From positions 16,678,001 through 16,742,000 of the forward strand of contig CM114274.1 in NCBI GenBank assembly GCA_050084515.1: 64,000 nt of DNA, read 5' to 3'. Below are positions 10,585 to 21,251 of this stretch, one piece after another. The position numbers were made by a program, and so were the translations under genes. The notes beneath the pieces were generated by a model. That model did no database searches, had not been told where the DNA came from, and saw nothing but the letters and a program-made list of their open reading frames with translations. This DNA comes from Blasia pusilla (Eukaryota; Marchantiophyta; Marchantiopsida; Blasiales). Positions within the stretch are counted from its first letter, which is position 1. Each line of letters starts with the position of its first letter.

Positions 10585-12015
10585 CTACTCCATCATCATG
10601 AACTCCATCAACAACTTCAGTGGTTGATGATCAGTGATGATGGTAAAGGGGTTATCAAATAAGTAACACCTGAAATGCGCTACACCCGATACCGCAGCCA
10701 AGCACTCACCCTCATACGAGCTGTACTTCGCCTCTGCAGCGTTGTTCGAGCGGCTAGGGTAAGCCACCACGAACTCTCTATCCTCATCATCATGCAAGGT
10801 GAGCATCGCTCCAAGCCCCAACATGCTCCAATCTGTGTGCAACTGGAAAGGACACCCCCTGATCGGTCTCCTCAAGATGGGCACGGACGTCAACCTATCC
10901 TTGACCAACTGAATTGCTCGCTCCTCCTCATCCCCCCAGTGCCACTCGTGATCCACCTTGGTCAGCAACGTTAGTGGCTTCGCGATCGAACTGAATCCCT
11001 TGACGTATCACCGATAGAAGTTCGCCAATCCCATGAATGCGCGAACACGGCTCACATCTGTAGGGCGTGGAATGCGTGAGATAGCCTCTACCTTTGTCTG
11101 CTGAACACCAAGGCCCCCTAGGTATATCGTATGACCCAAGTACTCAATATGGTCGTAGAAGAATTTGCACTTGCCTGGATGTAGCTTCAGCCCATGTAAT
11201 TGCAATCGTCGAAACACCTCCTCTAGATATTGCTCATGCTCCTCAACCATGGCGCTAAAGACTACGATGTCATCAATATAACACCTAGCAAAATCCAGAC
11301 CAGCCAAGATCCTATCCATGACCCTCTGAAACTCAGCCGGGGGGTTCCTTAACCCAAATGGTAAGAACCGCCATTGGTACAAACAATCCTTCCCGTGAGG
11401 ATCGATGCCCCAAAATGCCGTCTTACTTTTGTCCTCCAATCGATAGGGCGGTGATGGTATCCGACTTACAAATCAATGAATCAAGACCTTTGCGTGACCA
11501 ATCGCATCAAAGATCTCCTCAGGAGTGGGCATGGCATACCTATCGGACTTCGTCGTCCAATTGATAGGTCGGTAATCCCCACACATCCGCCTATCCGTCC
11601 AGTCGCTATGCACATCCTTCTTGGCGGGCATGACAGTGGCAGATGCATACTGCCCATGGAACATCTCCACTTATCTTGCTCCAACCAAGTCATGGCTCCT
11701 ACTCTGAATCAGAGCCCTCTCCATATCACTATACCTGTAGGGTCGTTGGACGATCGGAAAATCACTCGAAAACTCAATGTGGATCCCCGGTCCCTTCAGC
11801 GTACCCAAATCCTCCATGCTAAACGCAAAGCAGCTCCTATAACTCCTGAGGAACTGATGTATTTGGCACCGCTCTCCTCTTGTCAACTTAGGGCCCATAT
11901 CTGGCTCCCAAATCTCCATCGTGACTATGGTAGGACTCTCTGGCGCGGGTATCGGTGGTTGCTTTGGTGCAACCCTGTCTTGAACAACATCACTTGGCCG
12001 CTCTCCTGCAGCCAA
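10585..12015 (-). pseudogene. Element B reverse transcriptase and RNase H
   Basis: The N-terminal RT part (12,015-11,671) includes FLRSYRSCFAFSMEDLG and PYRYSDMERALIQSR. The central part (11,670-11,473) is one frame away. The 11,439-11,008 frame carries YQWRFLPFGLRNPPAEFQ, the catalytic CYIDDIVVF and AFMGLANFYR. RNase H follows (10,968-10,585) with the catalytic aspartate in FQLHTDWS, the EYSSYEGECLA-like block (KYSSYEGECLAAV) and TDHQPLKLL. It copies the element RNA into DNA and removes the template. Two or three frame changes make this copy defective. Confidence 0.88.
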
Positions 12016-12240
12016 CTACAAACTTTGATCTCCTGCAGTGCCCGAAACCACCCTCGATATTGTGGCTATCATCTCCTGGCGTTCCTGCAAAATATCCCAA
12101 GAAGCCCAAGGGTGTCTCTCCTGATCTCCCCTGGTGCGTAGATCTCCTCAGGTCTTGCCCCCAGCCACTGCCTCCACCGTCTCGGTAGGCATGGGGCTCA
12201 CCAACGCAACCGCTGTGATCTGTCGCAATCTCATACGACG

Positions 12241-13250
12241 CTACTCAGCCACCCCCAAGCTGAGGAGCCATGTCAAGCAGTTCACGTCCAATGCCTGACC
12301 CAAGACATGGCGTCGTGATGCCTCTGACACTGATGGTACTGCCGTCACTCCTATGGGAAATCCAATCGCTCGCTCTCTCTCGTCGGCATTGGGCTCCACC
12401 AACCGCTGAACCTGGTCATCCCAAACCAAGCCAGGACCGGCCTCCTTGTATGCATAGGAAGCGGGAAAACTCACAAACGTGGGCAAGGCTGCCCGCGACC
12501 TGCCTACCCTGTTAACCACAGTCAACGGTGGTCGATCATCGTGCCTCGTTGCCTGTGATCGACGACTTGGATCCAGAATGGAATCCACTAACAATTGGGA
12601 GGGGCGCTCCACTCTCACATACGCCCTCCGTAACACCGCATGGGGCACCAAGTTGGTCCACCATAAACGCGGGAGATGGGCTCTAGAACCTACACTCGCC
12701 GCATCCAAGAACACTACTAGGCCGATCCAGGCACGCACCTGATGAGCGCTCGTCACCACCCGTGACCTAGAGTCTCCTAAGATCCGCACATTCTCGAGAA
12801 TGTAGGCTAGAGAATGAGACAAGTGCTCCTGCAACTGCCATAAGACCCTCAACATCTCCCAAAACAACCTGAACTCGAGTGTCAGCCAACCCGCTACCTG
12901 GTCCAGCACTCGATTGGCCCTAATATGGCCAACCGACAATGACCAAATCAATGGTCCCTACCCGCTCTAAGTCCTGCGCCCCCAACAACGAAATATCCCT
13001 CGGTAGGGAACTCTGGTACCTCTGTATATCGGACGCAGACAATAAGTCCGGAAAACGTAGGCGTAATTGCGCCACATGTCGTAGTGAGACGCACCTCGCA
13101 ACATCAGCACTCTCCACATACACGTACTGCTGTACTCGCACTTCTGCCTGCAAAACAACAGCTAACCCGGTGCTAATCCCTCCAAAGAGATCTAACACTC
13201 AAATACCCTCCTCCGGGGTACACCACACAATGGATGTGGTATGCAAGGAT
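12241..13250 (-). pseudogene. DNMT3-like cytosine-5 DNA methyltransferase of element B (catalytic site lost)
   Basis: Motif I VLDLFGGISTG is near 13,190. Motif II-like YVYVE and the GTIDLVIVGWP strand of motif IV follow. The catalytic cysteine codon is TAT (Tyr) and the next codon is TAG, where element A has TGT CAG. Downstream, a long open frame (12,951-12,241) keeps RLFWEMLRVL, motif VI ENV in ILENVRILG, motif VIII-like RLWWTNLVP, and motif IX/X (EPNADERERAIGF, then RRHVLGQALDVNCLTWLL). The order and the wide spacing before ADER..GF resemble DNMT3. A TGA also interrupts the run into motif I (13,196-13,202), where A has Cys. The enzyme cannot be active in this copy. Confidence 0.87.
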
Positions 13251-13299
13251 GTCATCGTAGCACTCCCTGCTACCTCGGGTTCCTCAGACTTGTCATGCT

Positions 13300-14443
13300 C
13301 CGGTGCAAACGCCTCGCTCCACGCGGTCTGCACGTGCTCATCTGCCAATCGTCAAAGCTCCTCAATCGAGCCCCATAGCGGCACCTCTCCTCCACGAAAT
13401 GATGCAGCTACCATAACACTCCTCTCCATAGAAATGTCAAAAATGGGAGTATCCTCTGCATGGACATGTCCCTCAATCAAATCACTAGGCCAAGTGATGG
13501 CACTGCTAAATGGTGCTAAGGTCGCCATCTCTCCTGGTCGTTGCTCGATCACTGCACATGTGAATCGAAGGGGTAATGAGCTAAGGCGCCCATCACCTGA
13601 CTGCCATCCTGGTCTGTAGGACGCTAACTCCTCCCAATAATCCAGGGAAAATCCCATCGGGTATAACACTGCTCCACCAACCAAGACATCGTAGGACTCT
13701 GCATCAGTCACTATCACCTTGGCGAGCACCACAAACTCATCTGTAGGATGTCCCGGGCAAATCCTCACCACGACCTCATGTCGGGTGATATACTATGTGG
13801 TACTTGCTCCACCCAAGGATGTTTGTATCCGGAATGGACAACGCTCCACATCGGCTCTCGTCAAGCCCAATCCTCTGAATGACGCTTTCCCCAACATCAG
13901 GGGTTGCACTCCTGAATCCAACAAGACGTGCTGCGGACTAAAAGCTCTACCTCCAGGACTCACCAATTGGAAGACCTCTCCTTGGTTATCCAGCAACACA
14001 ACACGAGGAGAAGCTATGGCACGCTCTATCGCGGGTCTAGCGGGCATCTCCGCCATCCTAGCAGCCGCAGCCTACCATGAATCTGACGTGGACGGCCCGA
14101 GCATCCGCTCCAAGGGCAGGTCCATCACCTCCTCTGCAATCACCTCTGAATGTGATGCAGGAACTCCAACCACACGCTCACATAGCGTAGCGGCTAGCCA
14201 AAAAGCCTCGGCGGGCGTACCCCCCAACGTCATAACATCGGAAGTAGAAAAAAAAGGAGCGCGGTACACAATGGTGCCCGCCCCCAACAACGTGCTCGAC
14301 ACATGCCCCTCTTGAGCATCAACAATAGGAGTCCTCGCACTTGCTTCTCCCATCGCCCTCCGTGCCTGCACACCAACAACATCATCAACTCTCCAGGAAC
14401 TTTGATGAGGACCCATCGATGGGGTCCTCATCGCTTCAGACAA
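13300..14443 (-). pseudogene. Element B aspartic protease and linker domain
   Basis: The protease core lies at 14,056-13,793. The VVLLDNQGEVFQLVSP segment leads to HVLLDSGVQPLMLGK with the DSG active-site triad near 13,910-13,922, then the conserved SFRGLGLTRADVERC. A linker domain (13,771-13,352) with YDVLVGGAVLYPMGFSLDYW and DTPIFDISMERSVMVA follows before the methyltransferase. The same two blocks are readable in element D. The N-terminal piece (14,443-14,072) is low-complexity linker. The protease would process Gag-Pol. The function of the linker domain is unknown. Confidence 0.75.
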
Positions 14444-15594
14444 CGTGAAAGACTGAGGAAGCCTAGTCTCTTTTCTGGCTTCCCCTCGCTATGGATCCAA
14501 CTCTGCGGCTACGCCACGAGTCACAACTGCGGCGGCCTCCATATGGAACAACCTGGATCCTCCTGATCCTCCAGATCTCTGGCTGCTCCATATGATGTAG
14601 ATGCCACGGATCTGGCATCGAGTAACTTGAATGGCATAGCGGCAATCTGCCCATGTAGCTACTGTATCTGAGCAGCCATCCCAGCCTCACGTCTGGCGTC
14701 TCCCTTGGCACGTCTAGGTGGTGGTACTCTACCTCCTCCACGTGCAACTCCACCACCTTGTCGGGCAACTCCAGCTCCTCGTCCCCTAACGAGACCACCT
14801 AATGCACGATCTCTAGGCCCACACGGACCGGCTACTTGCTCTGGTGCCCTCTCTGGCCCTTGGTCCGGACGTAACTCAAGATGTAAACTGAAACACCTGG
14901 CGTATTTATGACCATACCTCTGACAATAGTCACACTGATAACCTCCTGGTGTAGCACCATCTCCTCCTCCATGCTGAGGCACACGTCCATGACCCTGACG
15001 AGTGCAATCGCGCAAATGATGGGCTCCACCACATGACCAACAAGTAATAGTAGGTGGTCGCTGCTGAGCGGCATATGAAGGCGCAGGTCTGTGTGGCATG
15101 GCCTCCCGGTATCCTCCCTGAGCTCGTGGTGCCACGGTCGACCTATCTCGAGGTCCACGTTGCTGCACAGGTGGTGTAGACAATCGTGACTGCTCTCGCC
15201 CAGAACCCATGGTGGCTACGCTCTCCTCCGCCATATTGCACTCAATGTTCTCCACGGTCCTAAAAACGTCTCTCAACGTAGGGGAGGTGTTCATAAGAAG
15301 CACCCCTCCCGCATCTGTGTCCGCAAGGTCCCGTCCAGCATCGCGTACCATGACTGGATAGCCTGAGCCTCTGTCACCCCCTGAGTGACGTTGATCAACC
15401 AGCGCAAGCGAGTGTAAGCCTCACACAAACTCTCACCTTGGCGCCTCTGGAAGTCGTGGATGCTCCGCAACTTCTCCGTCCGTACCCCCTGGTAGCTCGC
15501 CCTCAACTCAGCAAAGAACTCAACCACAGGGTTGAACCTGGGACAAACCCGACTAGACGGTGCAACTGCTCCCGTGCGAGTGACCCCGCCTAAA

Positions 15595-16340
15595 ATAGGC
15601 AGAATACAAAAGGCTCGTTGGGGCGTACAACTCTCCACCGAAGCCGAGAGCTCCGGTTCTAGAGCCACCCTTGGTAGTGACTCCATCGTCACTTCCAACG
15701 ATTCCCAAAATCGGGAGGGCAAGGCCGAAAGTGATTTTGCAAGAGCTCTCGGACGATGACGAGTGAGTTCAAAGAACTCAACGACCCAGCTTGACTGCAG
15801 CGTTTGGAGTAGGGAGTTTTTTGATAATGAGGCAAAAGATTTCATAGAATAGATCAAATCTCTGATTTCGAGCCTTTTCGGATGATATAAAGCAGAAGAT
15901 TTTTTCGATCGATGGTGGTGCTTGTAAATGTTTGCTGATCATTTTTTCTTTTCGAATGTGATCGTCTATGTACTCCACGGACTTCTACTTTGCAACCCGT
16001 CGGATTTCTCCTGCTTGCAACTTTTCACTTTATGACCACTGCAACCTGTCGGATTTCTCCTCCTTGCAACTTTTCGCTTTTTGACCACTGCACCCTTTTT
16101 TCCACCTCCAGGCAACTTGTCTGATTCCGACAGGTTGCCTGATCGGACCCTTTCCCTCTTGGTCCAACTTAAGAGGCAGTCTGGCAGGCTTCTTCCCTTG
16201 GCACCTTCCCCTCAACTCGTAAAGGGAGGCGTAGGCTTCTTTTCTTCTCTCAGACGTGTTGGATTCCTTCTACCTGTGCGGTTTCCATAGTGGTATTATC
16301 GGGGACGGAGCAGATATTGATAGTGGATGGGTGTCACATT
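15595..16340. mobile_element. Insertion of unknown type within element B gag
   Basis: In elements A and C the two flanking gag blocks are about 150 bp apart; in B they are about 840 bp apart. The extra DNA contains a 50-bp tandem repeat and runs of pyrimidines. No terminal inverted repeat or clear target duplication could be recognised by eye, so the class is unknown. The edges are known only to within about 20 bp. Confidence 0.55.
15990..16100. repeat. 50-bp tandem repeat, two full units plus a partial third
   Basis: The unit begins TGCAACC(C/T)GTCGGATTTC and ends TTTGACCAC or TATGACCAC; copies start at 15,990 and 16,040, and a partial third starts at 16,089. It lies inside the insertion in gag of element B. 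Confidence 0.85.
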
Positions 16341-16914
16341 GCAGAGCGTCACTGGTGGAAGACGAAGTAGCCTCTCCTAACTCTTCCTCCTCATCTGGGA
16401 ACGGCTCCGTCCATGACACATAATGTGGGTCATAGTAGAGCCTCCACGCCTCAATCTCACGTGCATATCTATGAGAGAATTCATGGTAATCGTCCATGAG
16501 CGCCCCCTCTAAATGTTGGAACATACCGTTCCATGCTGTAAACGGGTTGAACCCTCTAGAGTTCTTGGCCCGTTGGGAGTCGCACCAACTCCTAAACTCT
16601 GCTATGAAATCGTGCAACTCAATTGTGCTTACTGCACTTGAAAACCTACACGGTCCTCTACCCCGGTCGTCCATCTTGTACGCCCAACTGGTAGGACCAC
16701 TCACAATGTGTGGCGATGTGCTCACAAACTCCTCTACACCCTCCCCCTCGTCTGACGATGACACAGAAGGAGGTCGAGGTGGTCCCTCACTTGGAGACCC
16801 TCGGAACCTCGCGCCACTCCGCGTAAAACCTCTAGAGCTACTCTCGGGTTCACCACCTCGCCTCTCAAAGTCCCGAACGGACTCCCTGATGACCCTCGTG
16901 CCCCTCTCACACAA

Positions 16915-18963
16915 TCACTCTCAACCTCGCGAGTAATCCCTCAATCACTCATCCCAAACATGCGGCACTCGATCTACACTCTCCCTCCCCGAGACGTGTA
17001 ACATGCGGCAACAAGTGGTGTGGTGCGGCAAATCAACCAGGCTATCATCTCATTGAAAACCTACCCTCAACTCTGGACATCCCACACAGGTCTATGTCCC
17101 CTAAACCACATGCAGAAATGATGCTCTCAGCATCCACACACCCAATATCCCCAAATAAACTACCCAAATCCCATAATCCCTCACACGTGCAAGGTAAAGG
17201 ACCAGAATGGGTAACCTGAACACATGTCGATGTCGCTCCTCAACAACTGCAAATCTCAACCCCAACTCGGTCGTGGAGACAACTCCTCCAATCAGCAAGT
17301 CATACTCCTCCCGTACTGAAGCTGCTTAAAACTCCTTGATGGACAATGCGGTTCCAGCAGAACGGTGCGGCATTGCAGGCGGCAAAGAACAGCTACGAAT
17401 GGCACGGCCCGCGATGGTGGGATGCCGCACTTGGCGGCATACCCTCCTCAATCGACAATAAACCCACACTTTGCTCCACAATGACGATGCGGCTCTGCGA
17501 TCGGCGCGTTGCGGCTACGGGCGTCACGGCACGGTACTCGATCGTCGTCGAGCGGCTACCAATCACAACATAGCAGCATGAAATCAAAACTCAAACACCA
17601 TAACCGGAGGTCATCTTCCATCACTGGTTGATGACGAAACTGTGATCATGTGGCGGCCAAAACAAAGTACATGGTGGCAACGCAAGTCAGAGAATCAACG
17701 AACGTCGTGGAAGACCCTCCACTCCGTAATGGCGGCAATGGCAACCATAGGGTGGACAACGGACGGTGGACCGTTGACGGTGACGGTTGACCTTTGATGA
17801 TGATGGCCGACCGGTGATGGTGATGGTTGACCTTCGACAAGGGACCGTTAACGGTGTCTATGACGGCGACGGCCGTCACCGGCATGGCGGCTGGTTTAGG
17901 GTTTGAACAATTTAACCCTAAAAATCGCCTAGCTATGGCAATTTTGCAAGATTGACCATTAATTTCTGATCGCAACTCCAAATTGCACATTGTTTGTTGC
18001 ACAACGTGCACAGCTTCACGATCTACAACACTGTTAAAAAATATTTAGAATCGGATTTCAGTAAAAACTAACGGGGACTGTCGTAAAGCCCAATGTCTCT
18101 TTCTCCTACACAAAATTTGGCACCGCTTCCGCGCTGATTTCTCCCAACAAAAATGTAAAACCTGTAAAAATACAAATCAACAAGCTACATGGTGCTCCCG
18201 AGAGCACTGGCATGGGGCAACCTGCCCCCATACTCAATCCCTATCAAAAATTAGGCAGCGCTTCCGCGTGCCACTCTTCCACACGAAAAATCGGCAAATG
18301 CAACGAATAATCAAATCAGCCCTGGCTCCGGTGAGCACTCCCATGAGCCACTGAATGGGGAACACAGTCCCCAACCTGCAAAAACAGCGAGTGACCAGCG
18401 AGCTCCCCCATGAAGCTCTCTCACTCTCTCATTCTCTCTTTGTAAAGTAAGATCCAATCTCTCTCTACACCATCTCACACCATAGCTCTCAAAGGTGTGC
18501 ACTCTCTCTCATGTCAAACCAAACCCACTCTCCTAATGAGAGGTTTGGGTTACACTCACAAGGCAAGGGACCATAGCTCCACCGCCTCATGCCAAGAGGT
18601 TCAACAAAGAGAGAATGAGCTCTCAAGCTCTCTCTCCTTGAGGTATACCCCTCCCCTCTCCCAAGCTCTCTCCATGGTAACCTATTCTCCCAAGTCACCT
18701 CCTTGGCTCTTGACCTGATGTAGGAGGTCAAGGGCCACTTACCAAACATAGAAAGTTGATCAAATGCTCAAAATGGTACTTACCTAAAATAGTAAGTTCC
18801 TCAATATGGCTCCAAATGAGCCGAAACGAAGGGGAAACCTACTCTCTCAGGTTTTCCGGGGCCTCAGTAGGTCATCCTTGATCTACTGAGCGTGTCCTCC
18901 ACTACTCACGAAGACGCTCTACTAGATCTCACCGATCTATCCTAAAAGACGTGACACGTGACA
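16915..18963 (-). repeat. Element B 5' LTR and long leader
   Basis: This stretch has no coding match. Its right part (about 18,500-18,960) aligns in reverse orientation with 41,790-42,180, just upstream of the related gag of element C, and the leader near 17,500 aligns with 43,400-43,500. It is therefore the LTR/leader of this subfamily. The outer end reads TGTCACGTGTCACGTC on the minus strand; the start could be at 18,963 or 18,955. Two copies of GCGGAAGCG(C/G)TGCC occur near 18,125 and 18,255. A GGT/GAC-rich stretch at 17,755-17,880 repeats GACGGTTGACC-like units. Confidence 0.7.
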
Positions 18964-20989
18964 TTTATCATTATTACATTTCTCTTCCGTTCAAATTCAT
19001 TTCTCCATCCATCTTAGAGACAAAATTCAAACATGCTATGATCTCTCTATCCCACCATATTTTCTTATTTTCCATATAGAGTTGTCCAATATAATTTATA
19101 TTTTTTTAAAAGAAAATTTCAAGGTTCGTTGTGGTGTTTCACTCTTCCTTCAGGATCTTATTATCTTTCATTTTGGAAATCCTTTTAGTTTTCAAAGAAT
19201 CATAATGTCATATGAGATGTTCAAAATCCATTTGTGAATTCTAATTCAATACATTATATCAATAAACTTTGTGGTAATCATAATCCCCTTTATTGTATGC
19301 TCGAACAGCTCCAACATGCACCTTATTATCTTTCATTTTGAAAAAAGGGTTTGGATACTTATCCTTAGTTTGGATGATTTTTGCAAATTAAATAAACCAA
19401 ACCCTAAACTTTACCTCTTACATATCTGAACTATGTTGGGTAAATATTTTCTTTTAAATTCCGAGCTTACTTTTGGGAAAATATTAAAACTCTTCAACAA
19501 TCCTACAACCTAAGTAAACAAAATCCTATTTTTACTCAAAGCTACTCTCTTGAGAAACTTAAATCTCTCATATAGTGGTAATATCATTGAATGATGATAT
19601 GATCACACACATAAGGTGTAAGGAGTGTTTGCGTTGAGAAAGCTCAAAATTTGAGAGAGTACCATATGTGAAGGACAAGGGCCCAATGTTCAGGTTTCCA
19701 CAAAACTCATTTTGCACTTTGGCGTTTGCGAGGGTCTTAAACCTCAAATAACCATTGACATCTTTATGTGGTGTTCTTAAACCTCAAATAACCATTGACA
19801 TCTTCATATAGGGCAACTCATCAAAAGTACCAACAAAGTCGCAAAGGGCAAAGGAAAAAGGGGAGCCTCAAACTCATGTAAGCCTTGACCTTTGCGAACA
19901 CAAGAATGAGACTACGGTTCATGGTGGGAAATTCAATATTTCAGTGTTTCACATCTTCTATACTCATGAAGTCTCCCAATCATAAGGGTGTCTTTGAACT
20001 TTGCAACTCCTCTACTTAACAATACGATAAATTAGAAATCCGACTTACCCCTTTGACTCTCAAGATCATCCCTATCGATTAGAGATTACACTTCCTATTT
20101 GGAGTGGCAATTTGCATCTTAGAACTCATTTTCTTTTTCCCATATCTACCTTAAACCTTCAAACCTAGTATTATACTTATCTATTCTTCGACTTGACTCA
20201 TGCCAAGTCATGCAGTTATGTGGATCCTTTTGTCTTTTCGTGTATTAGTTGCATTAATTGTCATAGCCTAGATGGATTAGTATGGAAACTCACAACATTG
20301 CTACTTGCAATGTCTCCTAGGATGACGTAGTATGTGAGTTCCTTGGATTCAAACTCTCCATACCTCACTCCACTTTGCACAAATCCTCTACCACTACTCT
20401 CACCAACCCTCCTATCAAATCCTTGAAAGGGCTTTGTGGTGAAAACAAATCATCAATTAAATCCTCGAGCATAGTGCAAACAAGTTTTGACCTTGGACGG
20501 AGAATTAGTTTTGCCATCAATAGAGGGGTACAAATGATTGCACAACATATGGCGGAGAAAGAGGAACATATGGGCTAACAATTTATCACTCGACCAAAGG
20601 AGAAATCAAGGATCTCAAAACCATCTCAAATGCCCCAAGTGGATGTATTTTAAACCTTTCCATTGTAGGTGAGGCACTTGCACTTCTTAATGTTAGGATT
20701 CCATATCAAATTTTCTGCTATTCAGAATCTTTCCTCCATTTTTTTTCAATTTTAAATTATTATTAGTTCTACATACCATAATTGGAAGTTTGCCATTATT
20801 ACAAGTCCCTCACTTCAATTAGATTACTAGTTATTTCTTAACTAGTCTTATTAGTTATGATTATGTTAATTGTGATCATGGTGTGTTGGCCTAGCGTGTT
20901 GCCTTGCTCATAGTTTGCTCGCTTATCCATGGTATGTTGGCCTGCCCTTATTGTGTTTACCCTTCCACCTTTCCATTTGTTGGCCCATT
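18964..20989. other. AT-rich gene-free stretch
   Basis: I find no convincing gene. Only short frames occur (for example 20,375-20,578), with no recognised domain. The one clear structure is a short tandem duplication at 19,735-19,804. Confidence 0.6.
19735..19804. repeat. 30-bp direct repeat, 40-bp period
   Basis: Identical 30-mers beginning TCTTAAACCTC and ending GACATCTT start at 19,735 and 19,775, separated by 10 bp. Confidence 0.9.
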
Positions 20990-21251
20990 CTCTCTCTTGG
21001 TCAAGCGGTAGATGACCAAGAGGTTAGCTGAACAAACATAAGGTCCTCTTGAAGAAGTCTTGGGTTCAACTCTCCCCTTGGACAGTGGGGGGCGATCTCA
21101 ACCCCAGGGCAGTGGCGTCCCCTACCTAGGGCATGGATGGTCCATGTTCGAGAGAGAGAACGCCTTGTGTACCTTTCATGTATGTGCCTTGACTATGCTC
21201 CCACGTTAAAAATCTTGATAAAATTCCAGGCCTTCACAAAAAAAAACAAAA
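20990..21251 (+). mobile_element. tRNA-derived SINE
   Basis: Box A-like TGGTCAAGCGGTAG is at 20,998-21,011 and box B-like GGGTTCAACTC at 21,062-21,072, so the head resembles a leucine/serine-type tRNA. An unrelated body of about 170 bp follows and ends in an A-rich tail (21,236-21,251). The acceptor stem does not pair, so it is not a tRNA gene. No clear target duplication was found. Confidence 0.6.

Larger units (their letters stand above)
14463..16914 (-). pseudogene. Element B gag, split by an insertion
   Basis: The N-terminal part (16,914-16,340) contains SRGFTRSGARFRGSP, TSWAYKMDDRGRG and STIELHDFIAEFRSWCD. The core resumes at about 15,595 with VVEFFAELRASYQGVRTEKL and a GESLCEAYTRL block. 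The 15,351-14,659 frame carries two CCHC knuckles (CWSCGGAHHLRDC and CDYCQRYGHKYARC) and an RGRG-rich stretch near 14,700-14,850. Alignment with the gag of A and C shows these pieces belong together. The gap between them is foreign DNA. Confidence 0.83.
9594..18963 (-). mobile_element. Ty3/gypsy element B with DNMT domain, interrupted by element A
   Basis: Element B has the same architecture as A but belongs to a different subfamily: coding parts are similar, while the LTR/leader is strongly diverged except for the GCGGAAGCGCTG motif. From right to left it holds LTR/leader (16,915-18,963), gag, protease, DNMT, RT, RNase H and integrase. At 9,594 the integrase frame stops matching the family because the LTR of A begins. 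The missing C-terminal part, PHD region and 3' LTR must lie left of the window, beyond element A. A further insertion of about 740 bp splits gag. The reading frames are longer than in A but also broken. Confidence 0.88.

Noticed and set aside
12241-13198. A free-standing host DNA methyltransferase gene
   Set aside because: The domain lies in the same position between protease and RT in both elements A and B, and both are bounded by retrotransposon genes and LTRs.
20998-21075. tRNA gene
   Set aside because: Boxes A and B are present, but no acceptor stem pairs and an A-tailed body follows, so it was called a SINE.
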